From contig NZ_CP095390.1 of assembly GCF_023008585.1 (NCBI RefSeq), positions 1,984,001-2,048,000 on the forward strand: a stretch of DNA of 64,000 nt, read 5' to 3'. Every line of letters starts with the position of its first letter. Positions within the stretch are counted from its first letter, which is position 1. Of the stretch, positions 53,318-61,712 are shown one piece after another. A model generated the notes under the pieces. That model worked only from the letters and a program-made list of their open reading frames with translations, was not told the origin of the DNA and searched no databases. The position numbers were made by a program, and so were the translations under genes. The DNA comes from Natribaculum breve. GTDB taxonomy: Archaea; Halobacteriota; Halobacteria; Halobacteriales; Natrialbaceae.

Positions 53318-53605
53318 ATGAGTGACGACGAGGGCGGTCGCAAGAACCTCCGAATGCCAGACGACGACGAGGTCTTCGCGATCGTCACGAACATGCTGGG
53401 GGCAAACCGCGTCAAAGTACGATGTGCCGACGGGAAAGAGCGGACGGCGCGCATCCCGGGCAAGATGCAAAAGCGCATCTGGATCCGCGAGGACGACGTC
53501 GTCCTCGTCGAGCCCTGGGACTGGCAAGACGAGAAGGCGGACATCACCTGGCGCTACGAGAAAAGCGAGGCCGACCAGCTCCGCCGCGAAGGCCACATTC
53601 AGTAA
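53318..53605 (+). CDS. eif1A: Translation initiation factor eIF-1A
   Basis: 95 aa. The OB-fold sequence is textbook: [61 protein letters not shown] and the C-terminal [15 protein letters not shown]. It binds the ribosomal A site and helps select the start codon together with other initiation factors. Its length is typical of haloarchaeal aIF1A. Confidence 0.98.
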   Translation: MSDDEGGRKNLRMPDDDEVFAIVTNMLGANRVKVRCADGKERTARIPGKMQKRIWIREDDVVLVEPWDWQDEKADITWRYEKSEADQLRREGHIQ

Positions 53606-53719
53606 CGCGAGCGACGTTTCTCCCGAGTCAGGACGACCGCGACGGCTCGAGTTGAGACTGCAAGACCGGGTAGCGGATCGCGTGCAGCGAAAAATCGGCG
53701 AACGGTGGTGTCGGTCGTG

Positions 53720-54637
53720 TTACGCGATCTTCTCGTACTGCTCGGAGAGCTTGTCTGCAGCCTCGCCGAGCTGGTTGCGCTCGAACTCGGTCAGGTCCCA
53801 CTCGACGATCTCCTCGACGCCGTCTGCGCCGAGCTTGCAGGGGACCCCGAACGCGGTGTCCTCGTGGCCGTACTCGCCCTCGAGTTTGACGCTCGCGGGC
53901 AGCACCTCGCCGGTGTCACGGAGGATGGCCTCGACCATGTGGCCGACGCCGGTCGCCGGTCCCCACTCGGTCGCGCCTTTCTTCTCGATGACGTTCATCG
54001 CCGAGGTCTGCAGTTCCGAGAGGATCTCCTCTTTCTCCTCGTCGTCGAACTCGAGGTCCTGGCCGTCGACCCGCACCTTCGAGAAGACGGGGACCTGCGC
54101 GTCGCCGTGTTCGCCGAGGATCGTCGCCTCGACGTTCTGGACGGGCGCGCCGTAGCGCTGGGAGATGACGTACCGAAAGCGGGCGGAGTCGAGTCGGCCG
54201 CCGAAGCCGATCACCTTCTCGCGTGCCCGGTCGCCCGACTCGTAGAGGTGGCGGTTGAGCAGGTCGACGGGGTTGGAGGTCGTGATCGTGACGAAGTCGT
54301 CGTCGTTGTGCTCGGCGATCGAGGAGCCGATGTCCTCCATGATGGGCGCGTTGTCACCCGCGAGGTCGATCCGCGTCTGCCCGGGCTGGCGCGGAATGCC
54401 CGCGGTGATGACGACGACGTCGGAGCCTGCGGTGTCCTCGTAACCGCCCTGGCGGACGACGGTGTTCGAGTCGTACGCTGCTCCGTGGTTCACGTCCGCG
54501 GCCTGCCCGACCGTGTCGTCTTCCTTGTCCGGAATGTCGACGAAGACGAGTTCGTCCGCGACCTCCCGCAGTGCGATGTTGTACCCTGCCGCGGCACCGA
54601 CCGTCCCGGCTGCACCGATCACGCTAACTTTCGTCAT
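53720..54637 (-). CDS. mdh: Malate dehydrogenase (LDH-like, halophilic)
   Basis: 305 aa from the ATG at 54637. [22 protein letters not shown] is the NAD-binding motif. [17 protein letters not shown] carries the substrate-specificity Arg (malate rather than lactate). [12 protein letters not shown] and [18 protein letters not shown] hold the catalytic Asp/His pair. The protein resembles the tetrameric, salt-adapted malate dehydrogenases of haloarchaea. It interconverts malate and oxaloacetate in the citric acid cycle. An in-frame upstream extension is rejected. Confidence 0.97.
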   Translation of the reverse strand: MTKVSVIGAAGTVGAAAGYNIALREVADELVFVDIPDKEDDTVGQAADVNHGAAYDSNTVVRQGGYEDTAGSDVVVITAGIPRQPGQTRIDLAGDNAPIMEDIGSSIAEHNDDDFVTITTSNPVDLLNRHLYESGDRAREKVIGFGGRLDSARFRYVISQRYGAPVQNVEATILGEHGDAQVPVFSKVRVDGQDLEFDDEEKEEILSELQTSAMNVIEKKGATEWGPATGVGHMVEAILRDTGEVLPASVKLEGEYGHEDTAFGVPCKLGADGVEEIVEWDLTEFERNQLGEAADKLSEQYEKIA

Positions 54638-54816
54638 ACCACGTGGGAGGTCAACCGGCGACGCGTTAAATCCGTCGGATCCCGCGATTTCGCGCGGGAC
54701 GACGACACGTACTTCGTCGCTCGTCGAACGTACTCGAGATCGGTCACACCGAGACCGACGGCTGTACTGGAACCGATTCGGTACGCTCATCGGGATCCGG
54801 CGTGCTGTACTCGAGT

Positions 54817-55260
54817 ATGCGCGCGAGCGTCATCGGCGGCGGGACGATCACCGACGAAGAGGCCGCGATCGCGGAGGCGGTCGGCCGAGAACTCGGCCGG
54901 CGCGGGCACACGGTCGTCTGTGGTGGCCTCGGCGGGACGATGGAGGCGGTCTGTCGCGGCGCGAACGCCGAAGGCGGCGAGACGATCGGCATCGTACCCG
55001 GCGAGGATCGGGCGGCCGCAAACGAGTTCGTCGACACGGCGATCGCGACCGGGATGGGCCACGCCAGAAACGCACTGGTAGCACTGAACGGCGACGGCGT
55101 GATCGCCCTCTCGGGCGGCCCGGGGACGCTCTCGGAGATCGGGTTCGCGCTCGTCTACGACCGACCCGTCGTGGGGATCGACACCCACGACGTCCCCGGC
55201 GTCGAGAGCGTCGAGACGCCAGAAGCGGCGGTGGACGCACTCGAGGAGGCCGACCGGTAG
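54817..55260 (+). CDS. TIGR00725/LOG-like nucleotide-binding protein
   Basis: 147 aa from the ATG at 54817. [39 protein letters not shown] and [18 protein letters not shown] are hallmarks of the MoCo-carrier/LOG Rossmann family (GGxGT and PGGxGT-like motifs). Members include cytokinin-activating LOG phosphoribohydrolases and molybdenum-cofactor carrier proteins. The short form (~150 aa) is TIGR00725. The substrate here is unknown; no molybdenum gene is adjacent. Confidence 0.88.
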   Translation: MRASVIGGGTITDEEAAIAEAVGRELGRRGHTVVCGGLGGTMEAVCRGANAEGGETIGIVPGEDRAAANEFVDTAIATGMGHARNALVALNGDGVIALSGGPGTLSEIGFALVYDRPVVGIDTHDVPGVESVETPEAAVDALEEADR

Positions 55261-55321
55261 TCCGTCTCAGCGGCGAGGAATCGAGCCCACGCTATATCCC
55301 CCTGGATCGCACATCTAGCGT

Positions 55322-55771
55322 ATGAACAGTTCTGCCAGAACGCTGGTCACGGTCGCTGGCAGTATCGTCGTCGGACTCGTCGCGTTCGTCGCGATTACGG
55401 TGCTCGTGACCGAAGGGCTCGAGCCGTACGTCTGGCCGTCGCTGCTTGTCGGCCTGCCGGCCGGGGTCGTGGCGGGCGTCGCCGCGGCCGTGCTCACATT
55501 CCTCGGCGCGAACTACTCCGAAGAGCGCAGGACCGAGACGGGCGTCTCTCAGCGGACGGCCGTTCGCCTCCGGGCGGCACTCGGAGCCATCGCGGGCTTC
55601 GTCGTCGGCGGCGGCCTCGGAACCGCCGCGTTCGCACTCTGGGGCGGCGGCCTCGCCGGCGGAACGTTGTTCGTCGGACTCCCCGCCGGCCTCCTCGCCG
55701 CCGCGGTGGCCGGCTACATCGCAGCCCGCAGTGGAGGCCGCGGCGAGACGAGGCAGGCAGTGCTCCAGTGA
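55322..55771 (+). CDS. Four-helix membrane protein, hypothetical
   Basis: 149 aa. Hydrophobic helices span about 8-30, 38-60, 85-108 and 112-134, with a polar linker (GANYSEERRTETGVSQRTAV) in the middle. The two halves look alike (GLPAGVVAGVAAAV against GLPAGLLAAAVAG), suggesting an internal duplication. A similar layout is common in haloarchaea; the function is unknown. Confidence 0.75.
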   Translation: MNSSARTLVTVAGSIVVGLVAFVAITVLVTEGLEPYVWPSLLVGLPAGVVAGVAAAVLTFLGANYSEERRTETGVSQRTAVRLRAALGAIAGFVVGGGLGTAAFALWGGGLAGGTLFVGLPAGLLAAAVAGYIAARSGGRGETRQAVLQ

Positions 55772-55829
55772 CCGCCTCCGGACCCGCTCCTTCGCAGCCT
55801 TTTCGACGGCGTAGCTCCTCTAGGCGAAC

Positions 55830-56462
55830 ATGAGCGACTTCGACAAAGAAGCCGAACGCGAGAAGCTTCGCGAGAAGTACGAGCGCGATCAGGCCGACAG
55901 GGAGGCCACCCAGCGGATGAGCGACCTCCTGTTGAAGGGGGCGACGATGACGAACGTCCACTGTGACACCTGCGGCGACCCGCTGTTCAAGCAAAACGGA
56001 CAGACGTTCTGTCCGTCCTGTCACGGAAGTCCGGAGGCCGTCCAGGGCACCGACCTCGAGAGCGACGCGACCGCGTCGGACGAATCGGTCGCCACAGCCG
56101 ACGACCCCGAGCCGGCGACGGACGCCGACGCGACGGCGGCCGAACCCACCGACGCGGACGAACAGGCCACGACCGAGACGCGCTCGCGGGAGACGCCGGC
56201 GTGGGAGGGCGTCCGAACGCCGCCGTCGCAGGCGTCCGACTCGCGAGGTGCGGAGGGCAGTGCCGACGCCGTCGGCCGTCGGTCCGGCTCGAGTCGTCGA
56301 TCCCCCGGGGTCGACGGCGACCTCGAGGGCGGGCGGGCCGCACTCGCGGCCGCACTCGAGCGCTTCGCCCGCGAAGCCGCCGAGACAGACGATCCCAGGT
56401 ACGCGAAACAGTGTCTCGAGGCGGCCCGCGAGGCGGCCGAGGCGCTATCGGCACTTCGCTGA
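55830..56462 (+). CDS. SSSCA1-family zinc-binding protein
   Basis: 210 aa. The N-terminus (SDFDKEAEREKLREKYERDQ, then TQRMSDLLLKGATMTNVHCD) and the zinc site CDTCGDPLFKQNGQTFCPSC match the Sjogren's syndrome/scleroderma autoantigen 1 family. A long Asp/Thr/Ala-rich linker (about 75-155) and a helical C-terminus (GGRAALAAALERFAREAAE) follow. Archaeal members are of unknown function. Confidence 0.85.
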   Translation: MSDFDKEAEREKLREKYERDQADREATQRMSDLLLKGATMTNVHCDTCGDPLFKQNGQTFCPSCHGSPEAVQGTDLESDATASDESVATADDPEPATDADATAAEPTDADEQATTETRSRETPAWEGVRTPPSQASDSRGAEGSADAVGRRSGSSRRSPGVDGDLEGGRAALAAALERFAREAAETDDPRYAKQCLEAAREAAEALSALR

Positions 56463-56567
56463 CGGCTGTGAGAGCGTGCGCCGTCCGGCAGTTCGTCGCG
56501 GACGGCCGGCTCTCGTACCGGGTGCGGGTCACCGACGTCCCGTTCTCCGAATCTTCAATCCGTCAAT

Positions 56568-56576
56568 AGATATAAG
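56568..56576 (+). promoter_or_regulatory. TATA-like element upstream of the PAP2 gene
   Basis: AGATATAAG lies in the 292-nt gap 56463-56754. It would leave a leader of about 150 nt before the ATG at 56755. No convincing gene occupies that leader, although an 81-codon frame starts at 56594. Confidence 0.35.
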
Positions 56577-56754
56577 TGTCATAATAGTGTCCGATGGTAC
56601 AGAAACAGAGGTTCGTCAGCAAGTGTCAGGGTGCACGTAACAAAACAGAGCGTCTCCCGGCACGCGAGTCGGCCGTCCACGTCGCGCTTTTGCTCACGCT
56701 GCGTGGGCCACGACACCTGCTCGTCGAATCGCGGTTTCGGACGGAGGACGACCG

Positions 56755-57612
56755 ATGGCAGTCGGATACGTCGCACTCATCACGGCATCGATCGTTTGCA
56801 TCGGACTCGGAGCCACCTGTGTACTCTGTCTCGATCTAGCGACGCTTCGCCGGACGAGAGCCGACCTCTACCGTCGCTTCCGGGACGTCTCGCCGTATCT
56901 CGGAGTGACGGCGCTGTTTTTTCTGGCGAAGCGGGCTACCCACGGCTACAGCCTACGACTCTCCCGCTCGTTCGACTGGGACATTACCGACGAGATATAC
57001 GCTATCGAAGGGGAGTTCGTCGCGGTTCTCCAGGACGTCGTTCCGGCGGCCACGCTGGAGTTTTTCTCGGCGATGTACATGTTCGGGTTCCCGTTCCTGC
57101 TGGTGACCGCACCGATCCTCTACTTCACGTTGCCCTCCCAGCGCTACCTCAAGGAGTTACTCGTCGCGTACGTGCTCAACTACCTGCTCGGATCGATCTG
57201 TTACACGCTGTTCATCGCGTACGGACCGCGAAACCACCTCTCGAGCGTCGACGGCCTGATGTACCAGTTCTATCCGCAGACACAGGATCTGACGGCGGCG
57301 GTCTCGGCCAACACGAACGTGTTCCCGTCGCTGCACACGTCGCTGGCGATCGTCGTCTTGCACTTCGCCTGGCGGTCCCGCCGGGAGTTCCCGCGGTGGT
57401 TCTCGATCGCGTCGTTCGTCGTCGCCTGCGTCGTCTTCTCGACGATGTACCTCGGCATCCACTGGGTGCTCGACGTCGTGGCGGGCGTCGTACTTGGCGT
57501 CGGGAGCGTCTTCACGGCCGAACGACTCGTCGCCCGTGCAGAAGGCGGCGCAGGTCGGGATCTCACCCCTGGCGAGCGCGAGGGCGGAATCGAGTCGGAC
57601 GTAAGCGACTGA
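56755..57612 (+). CDS. PAP2-family membrane phosphatase or phosphotransferase
   Basis: 285 aa with about six membrane helices. The active-site motifs are RNHLSSVDGLM-type loop 1 (after YGPRNH), NVFPSLHTSLAIVVLHF (C2, PSLHTS) and YLGIHWVLDVVAGVVLG (C3, with the catalytic His and Asp). The arrangement YGPRNH..PSLHTS..GIHWVLDV resembles the Aur1/inositol-phosphoceramide-synthase-like branch of PAP2. It could dephosphorylate a lipid phosphate such as dolichyl pyrophosphate, or transfer a phospho-headgroup. The substrate is unknown. Confidence 0.88.
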   Translation: MAVGYVALITASIVCIGLGATCVLCLDLATLRRTRADLYRRFRDVSPYLGVTALFFLAKRATHGYSLRLSRSFDWDITDEIYAIEGEFVAVLQDVVPAATLEFFSAMYMFGFPFLLVTAPILYFTLPSQRYLKELLVAYVLNYLLGSICYTLFIAYGPRNHLSSVDGLMYQFYPQTQDLTAAVSANTNVFPSLHTSLAIVVLHFAWRSRREFPRWFSIASFVVACVVFSTMYLGIHWVLDVVAGVVLGVGSVFTAERLVARAEGGAGRDLTPGEREGGIESDVSD

Positions 57613-57627
57613 CTCTCGCCCGCGTCG

Positions 57628-60042
57628 CTACCCGGCGTAGTCGCTCCCCACGACTTCGCGGATCCGTTCGGCCGTCACCTGCCCGACGCCGTCGGCCTCC
57701 TGTAACGCTTCCTCGCTCGCAGTCATCACCGCCTCGACGCTTCCGAACTCGGCGAGCAACGAGCGGGCGGTGACGGGACCGATGTCGGCGATCGAGGAGA
57801 CGACGTACTCCTGTTGTTCCCCGAGGGTCTTCGACTGCTTCTCGCCGTGGACCGAGACCGACCGTCCGGCGGTGTCCTGTTCGCGGCCCGCGACGACCGC
57901 GAGCAGTTCGGTCGTGTCGGCCTCGCTATCGGTCCGCAGGACGCTCGCGCCGAAGTCGACGGCGAGACTCGAGAGCGCGCCGCGAACCGCGTTCGGGTGG
58001 ACGTCCCGCTGCTCGTAGAGGCCCTCACCCTCGACGACGACGATCGGACGGGAGTAGTGGCGGGCCATGTCGCCGACCTGCTCGAAGACGGATCGGTCGC
58101 CGCCGACCAGCGAGTCGACGAAGTCCGCGACGGACTTTCGCTCGACGACGACGCGATCGGAGAGGACGTAGTCGCCGACCGCGAGCGTCTCGAGGCGAAC
58201 CTCGATCTCGTCGCGCCTCGAGAGGTCGCGGGCGATGTCGGCGTCCATCTCGCGCTGGTCGGCGACGACCTCGATCGTCTCACCTTCGCCGCTCGGTGCC
58301 GGCGTCTCGCCCTCGCCGGCGTCGGACCCGTCGGCGTCGACGTCGGCGAACTCCTGCAACCCGGGCTGGCCGGGGACCCCCTCGCTTCCACTCGAGTCCG
58401 TACTTCCGTCCGGCGATTCGCCCCCGTCGCCGTCTACTTTCGCCCCGCTCTCGAACGCGTCGAGCGACTGCTGGCTCGCGTCGAGTTCCGCCTCGAGGTC
58501 GTCGGCCATCCCCTTCAGGTCGCGCAGTTCGGACTCCATCTTTTTCTCGCGTCGTCGGGAGATCCAGAAGTACGCCTCGTCGCGAGTGTCCTCTGCCATC
58601 AGGACGACGACCCGGCCCTCCGACTGGCGGCCGGTCCGGCCCTTGCGCTGGATCGAGCGGATGGCGGTCGGGACGGGTTCGTAGAAGAGCACGAGGTCGA
58701 CCTCCGGCACGTCCAGACCCTCCTCGGCGACCGACGTCGAGACCAGGACCTCGAACTCCCCCGCGCGGAAGTCGTCGAGGACCTCCTGTTGTTGTTTCTG
58801 GGTCATGCCGTCGCTCCCGTCGCGGTCGCCCTGGCCGACGAACCGTCTGGCGTCGAAGCTTTCGGAGAGAAAGTCCGTCAGCGCCTCGGCCGTGTCGCGG
58901 GACTCGGTGAAGACGATCACGCGCTCGCCGTCCTCGAGGCCCAGGGTCTCGGCCAGCAGCATCCGCGTCTTGCGGTACTTGGGGTGGAGCTGGTCGAACG
59001 ACTCCGCCCTGCGCATCGCCTCGCGGACGCGCGGGTCGGAGACGAGTCGCTGGCTCGCCTTCGACGCGCCCGAACTGCGAGCCTGGTTGCGCTGGCGGTC
59101 GAAGTACCGGCGAACGGCCTCGACGCTCTGGGTCTCGACCAGCGTCACGGCCTGGCGGAGCTTCATCACCTCCGCGTGGACGGACATCCCCTTGTACCCC
59201 TCCGACTGGTCGTTCTCGATCAGTTGCTGTAACTCGGCGCGCATCCGGTTGAGGTCCTTCTGGGACTGATCCGGCTGGGTCGACCGCGCGACGCCGAGTT
59301 CCTTGAGCTTCTCGAGGCGGTCCGTGATCACCTCGTTCAACGCGTCGCGGATCTCGAGGACCTCCTCGGGGAGGTCGATGCGCTCCCACTCGACGTCGGT
59401 GTCGTGGGTGTACTCCGAGACGTCGGCGTCCTCCTCGGTCATCACCTCGACCTCGTGGATGCCGAGGTTCTCACAGACCTCGAGGATCGCCTCCTCGTCG
59501 CCGCCGGGCGAGGCGCTCATTCCCGTCACGAGCGGGTCGGCGGCGTCCGCGTGGTAGCGTTCGGCGATGTAGTTGTAGGCGTAGTCGCCGGTCGCGCGGT
59601 GGCACTCGTCGAACGTGCAGTGGGTCACGTCCGCAAGCGAGATCCGGGAGCCGACGAGGTCGTTCTCGATCACCTGCGGCGTCGCCATCACGACCGTCGC
59701 CTCCGCCCACAGTTCGGCGCGGTCGTCGGGGCTGACGTCGCCGGTGAAGACGACGACCTCCTCGTCTGGAAGCTGGAGGGCCTCCCGGTAGAAGTCGGCG
59801 TGCTGGGAGACGAGCGGTTTCGTGGGGGCGAGCATCAGCGACTTGCCGCCGACCTCCTCGAGCCTGCGGGCGGTCACCAGCAGGCTCACCGTCGTCTTCC
59901 CCAGCCCCGTGGGGAGACAGACGAGCGTGTGGTCGTTCGCCGCCGTTCCCGCGAGTTTCAGCTGGTAGAGGCGTCTCTCGAGGAAGTCAGGCTCGAGCAG
60001 CGGATGCTCGATAGTGGGGACCTCCTCGTCCGTCGTAGCCAT
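57628..60042 (-). CDS. hef: Hef helicase/nuclease (XPF family)
   Basis: 804 aa. The N-terminal helicase half has CLPTGLGKTTVSLLV (Walker A), CTFDECHRATGDY (DECH box), VTGMSASPGGDE (motif III), VIVFTESRDTAEAL, and STSVAEEGLDVPEVDLVLFYE with QRKGRTGRQ (motifs V-VI). An acidic linker (about 540-590) leads to the ERCC4 nuclease (ADQREMDADIARDL, VVVERKSVADFVDSL with the ERK-x3-D motif). Tandem helix-hairpin-helix motifs follow near 750-800. Hef processes stalled forks and branched DNA. In Haloferax it is functionally redundant with Hjc, also present here. Confidence 0.97.
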   Translation of the reverse strand: MATTDEEVPTIEHPLLEPDFLERRLYQLKLAGTAANDHTLVCLPTGLGKTTVSLLVTARRLEEVGGKSLMLAPTKPLVSQHADFYREALQLPDEEVVVFTGDVSPDDRAELWAEATVVMATPQVIENDLVGSRISLADVTHCTFDECHRATGDYAYNYIAERYHADAADPLVTGMSASPGGDEEAILEVCENLGIHEVEVMTEEDADVSEYTHDTDVEWERIDLPEEVLEIRDALNEVITDRLEKLKELGVARSTQPDQSQKDLNRMRAELQQLIENDQSEGYKGMSVHAEVMKLRQAVTLVETQSVEAVRRYFDRQRNQARSSGASKASQRLVSDPRVREAMRRAESFDQLHPKYRKTRMLLAETLGLEDGERVIVFTESRDTAEALTDFLSESFDARRFVGQGDRDGSDGMTQKQQQEVLDDFRAGEFEVLVSTSVAEEGLDVPEVDLVLFYEPVPTAIRSIQRKGRTGRQSEGRVVVLMAEDTRDEAYFWISRRREKKMESELRDLKGMADDLEAELDASQQSLDAFESGAKVDGDGGESPDGSTDSSGSEGVPGQPGLQEFADVDADGSDAGEGETPAPSGEGETIEVVADQREMDADIARDLSRRDEIEVRLETLAVGDYVLSDRVVVERKSVADFVDSLVGGDRSVFEQVGDMARHYSRPIVVVEGEGLYEQRDVHPNAVRGALSSLAVDFGASVLRTDSEADTTELLAVVAGREQDTAGRSVSVHGEKQSKTLGEQQEYVVSSIADIGPVTARSLLAEFGSVEAVMTASEEALQEADGVGQVTAERIREVVGSDYAG

Positions 60043-60178
60043 TTACGGAGGATTCGAGAGCGCCGCGGTTAAGGGTTCTCGTACCGCGGTGAAAGTGAAA
60101 ATCCTACCGTATTCGAGGAGTTCACACACCGCAATCGTGATCGAACGGCGTAAGAAGGCGAGTCGACTCGAGGGCAGT

Positions 60179-61087
60179 ATGGAGGTCCTCGGTCGACTGC
60201 TGGCGCTGCTCGTCGTGTTGCTCGTCGGGACCGGCCTGCGGACGTCCGGCGTGCTCGACGAGCGGCGGACGGCCCAGTTGAACGCGACCACCTACTACGT
60301 CGCCCTCCCGGCGCTCATTTTCGTCTCGACGTACGACCAGGCGATCGGCGAACTCCTCTCACCGGCGCTGGTGGCGGGGATCCTGTTCGTCCTGCTCTCG
60401 ACGGCGGGGATCGCCCGACTCGTCCACGGAAATCGCTCGTCGGGACCGCGCCAGAGCGTGGCGATCGTCCAGTCGTACCACTCGAACCTCGGTTACCTCG
60501 GGTTGCCACTGGTCGCCGCGACGTTCGACGCCGACGTGACGGCGATCGCGAGCGTGATCCTCGGCGTCGGCGCGCTCGTCCAGGTGCCGCTGACGGTGCT
60601 GATTCTCGTCCTCGTAAACGACGCCAGCTCTCGAGTCGGACGCGAGCTGGGGCGACTCGCGAGGAATCCCGTGTTGATCGCGCTGGTTGCGGGCATCGCC
60701 GTCGGGACGGCAGGAATCACACCACCGTCGCCCGTCGTCACCGGCCTCGACGTCCTCGGATCGCTCGCCCTGCCGCTCGCGCTGCTCTGCGTCGGGGCCG
60801 CACTCGAGGTCGATCTCCCCGCGATCGACCTCGGCGCGGTCGGCTCCGTCGTCGCGCTCAAGGTCGGCTGTATGCCGCTGCTCGCGTGGGCCGTCTTCTC
60901 GCTGCTCGGCGTCGACGGTGCGACGTTCACCGCCGCCATCGTGATGTTCGGCACGCCGACTGCGGTCTCGACGTTCGTCTTCGCGAACGAACTCGGTGGC
61001 GACGCGGAGTTCGCGTCGCTGAACGTCTTCGTCAGCACGCTCGCGTCCATCGGGACGCTGTTCGTTCTGATCACGCTCGTCGGCTAG
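60179..61087 (+). CDS. AEC-family transporter
   Basis: 302 aa from the ATG at 60179; the longer upstream frame is rejected as it lacks hydrophobic segments. Ten membrane helices in two halves are visible. SYHSNLGYLGLPLV and FGTPTAVSTFVFANELGG are the conserved kink motifs of auxin-efflux-carrier-like proteins. Relatives export malate, amino acids or hormones by membrane potential; the substrate is unknown. It is divergent from hef. Confidence 0.92.
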   Translation: MEVLGRLLALLVVLLVGTGLRTSGVLDERRTAQLNATTYYVALPALIFVSTYDQAIGELLSPALVAGILFVLLSTAGIARLVHGNRSSGPRQSVAIVQSYHSNLGYLGLPLVAATFDADVTAIASVILGVGALVQVPLTVLILVLVNDASSRVGRELGRLARNPVLIALVAGIAVGTAGITPPSPVVTGLDVLGSLALPLALLCVGAALEVDLPAIDLGAVGSVVALKVGCMPLLAWAVFSLLGVDGATFTAAIVMFGTPTAVSTFVFANELGGDAEFASLNVFVSTLASIGTLFVLITLVG

Positions 61088-61121
61088 AAATTCGCGTCGA
61101 TCCGGTCGTCCGCGGTCGCGT

Positions 61122-61712
61122 TCAGGCGGGGACGAACTCGAGTGCGACCCAGGCCAGCACGGCGGCGTAGATCGGGATCGTCAGGTTGTCGTCGATGATG
61201 TACGTGCGAACCGAGAGCGTCACGCCGTCGGCGATCGTCGCACCGACTGCGGCGGCGACGGCGGCGACGGGGCGGTCGTAGAGAAACGGGAGGGCGATGA
61301 TCGTGGAGACGACGAACATCGTGGCGAGTACCTTCGGGCTCTTGATCTGTCGCAGCCGGTCGTCCGACAGTGCGCCGCTGATCGGATCGCCGAGCGAGAG
61401 CATCAACATCGCGGGGAGGGCGACGTGGGGATCGAAGATCACGACGACGATCGCCATACTGGTCATGTACAGGCAGTAGCCCGCCGGGTTGTCCTGTTCG
61501 TACTCGCGGGTTAGCACGTCGTAGAGTCGCCAGTCGAGGCCGATCCGCAGTCGGATGAACTCGAGGACGAGCGTCCCGGTCGCGAGGACGACCATGAGCG
61601 CCTGGAACCGGACCCACGACAGCGGGAGCTCGAGGTAGTTCGCGAGCAGGTACAGCGCGACCAGACCGGACCCGCTCGCGTGGACCAGTCGGCGCTTGAG
61701 CTCGTCGGCCAT
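61122..61712 (-). CDS. Dolichol-kinase/CTP-transferase-like membrane enzyme
   Basis: 196 aa with about six membrane helices. DELKRRLVHASGSGLVALYLL is typical of the dolichol kinase/SEC59 and phosphatidate cytidylyltransferase-like family. LSLGDPISGALSDDR matches the D-x2-[AS]-x-[LI]-G motif (reversed order), and TIADGVTLSVRTYIIDDNLTIP is the conserved CTP-binding C-terminal stretch (ADG..DDNLTIP). It would phosphorylate a polyprenol with CTP or act on a related lipid. Its ATG shares one nucleotide with the glyS stop, so it is co-translated with glyS. Confidence 0.88.
   Translation of the reverse strand: MADELKRRLVHASGSGLVALYLLANYLELPLSWVRFQALMVVLATGTLVLEFIRLRIGLDWRLYDVLTREYEQDNPAGYCLYMTSMAIVVVIFDPHVALPAMLMLSLGDPISGALSDDRLRQIKSPKVLATMFVVSTIIALPFLYDRPVAAVAAAVGATIADGVTLSVRTYIIDDNLTIPIYAAVLAWVALEFVPA

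Noticed and set aside
57814..59232. 472-codon plus frame opposite hef
   Set aside because: Antisense shadow; hef has all helicase and nuclease motifs on the minus strand.
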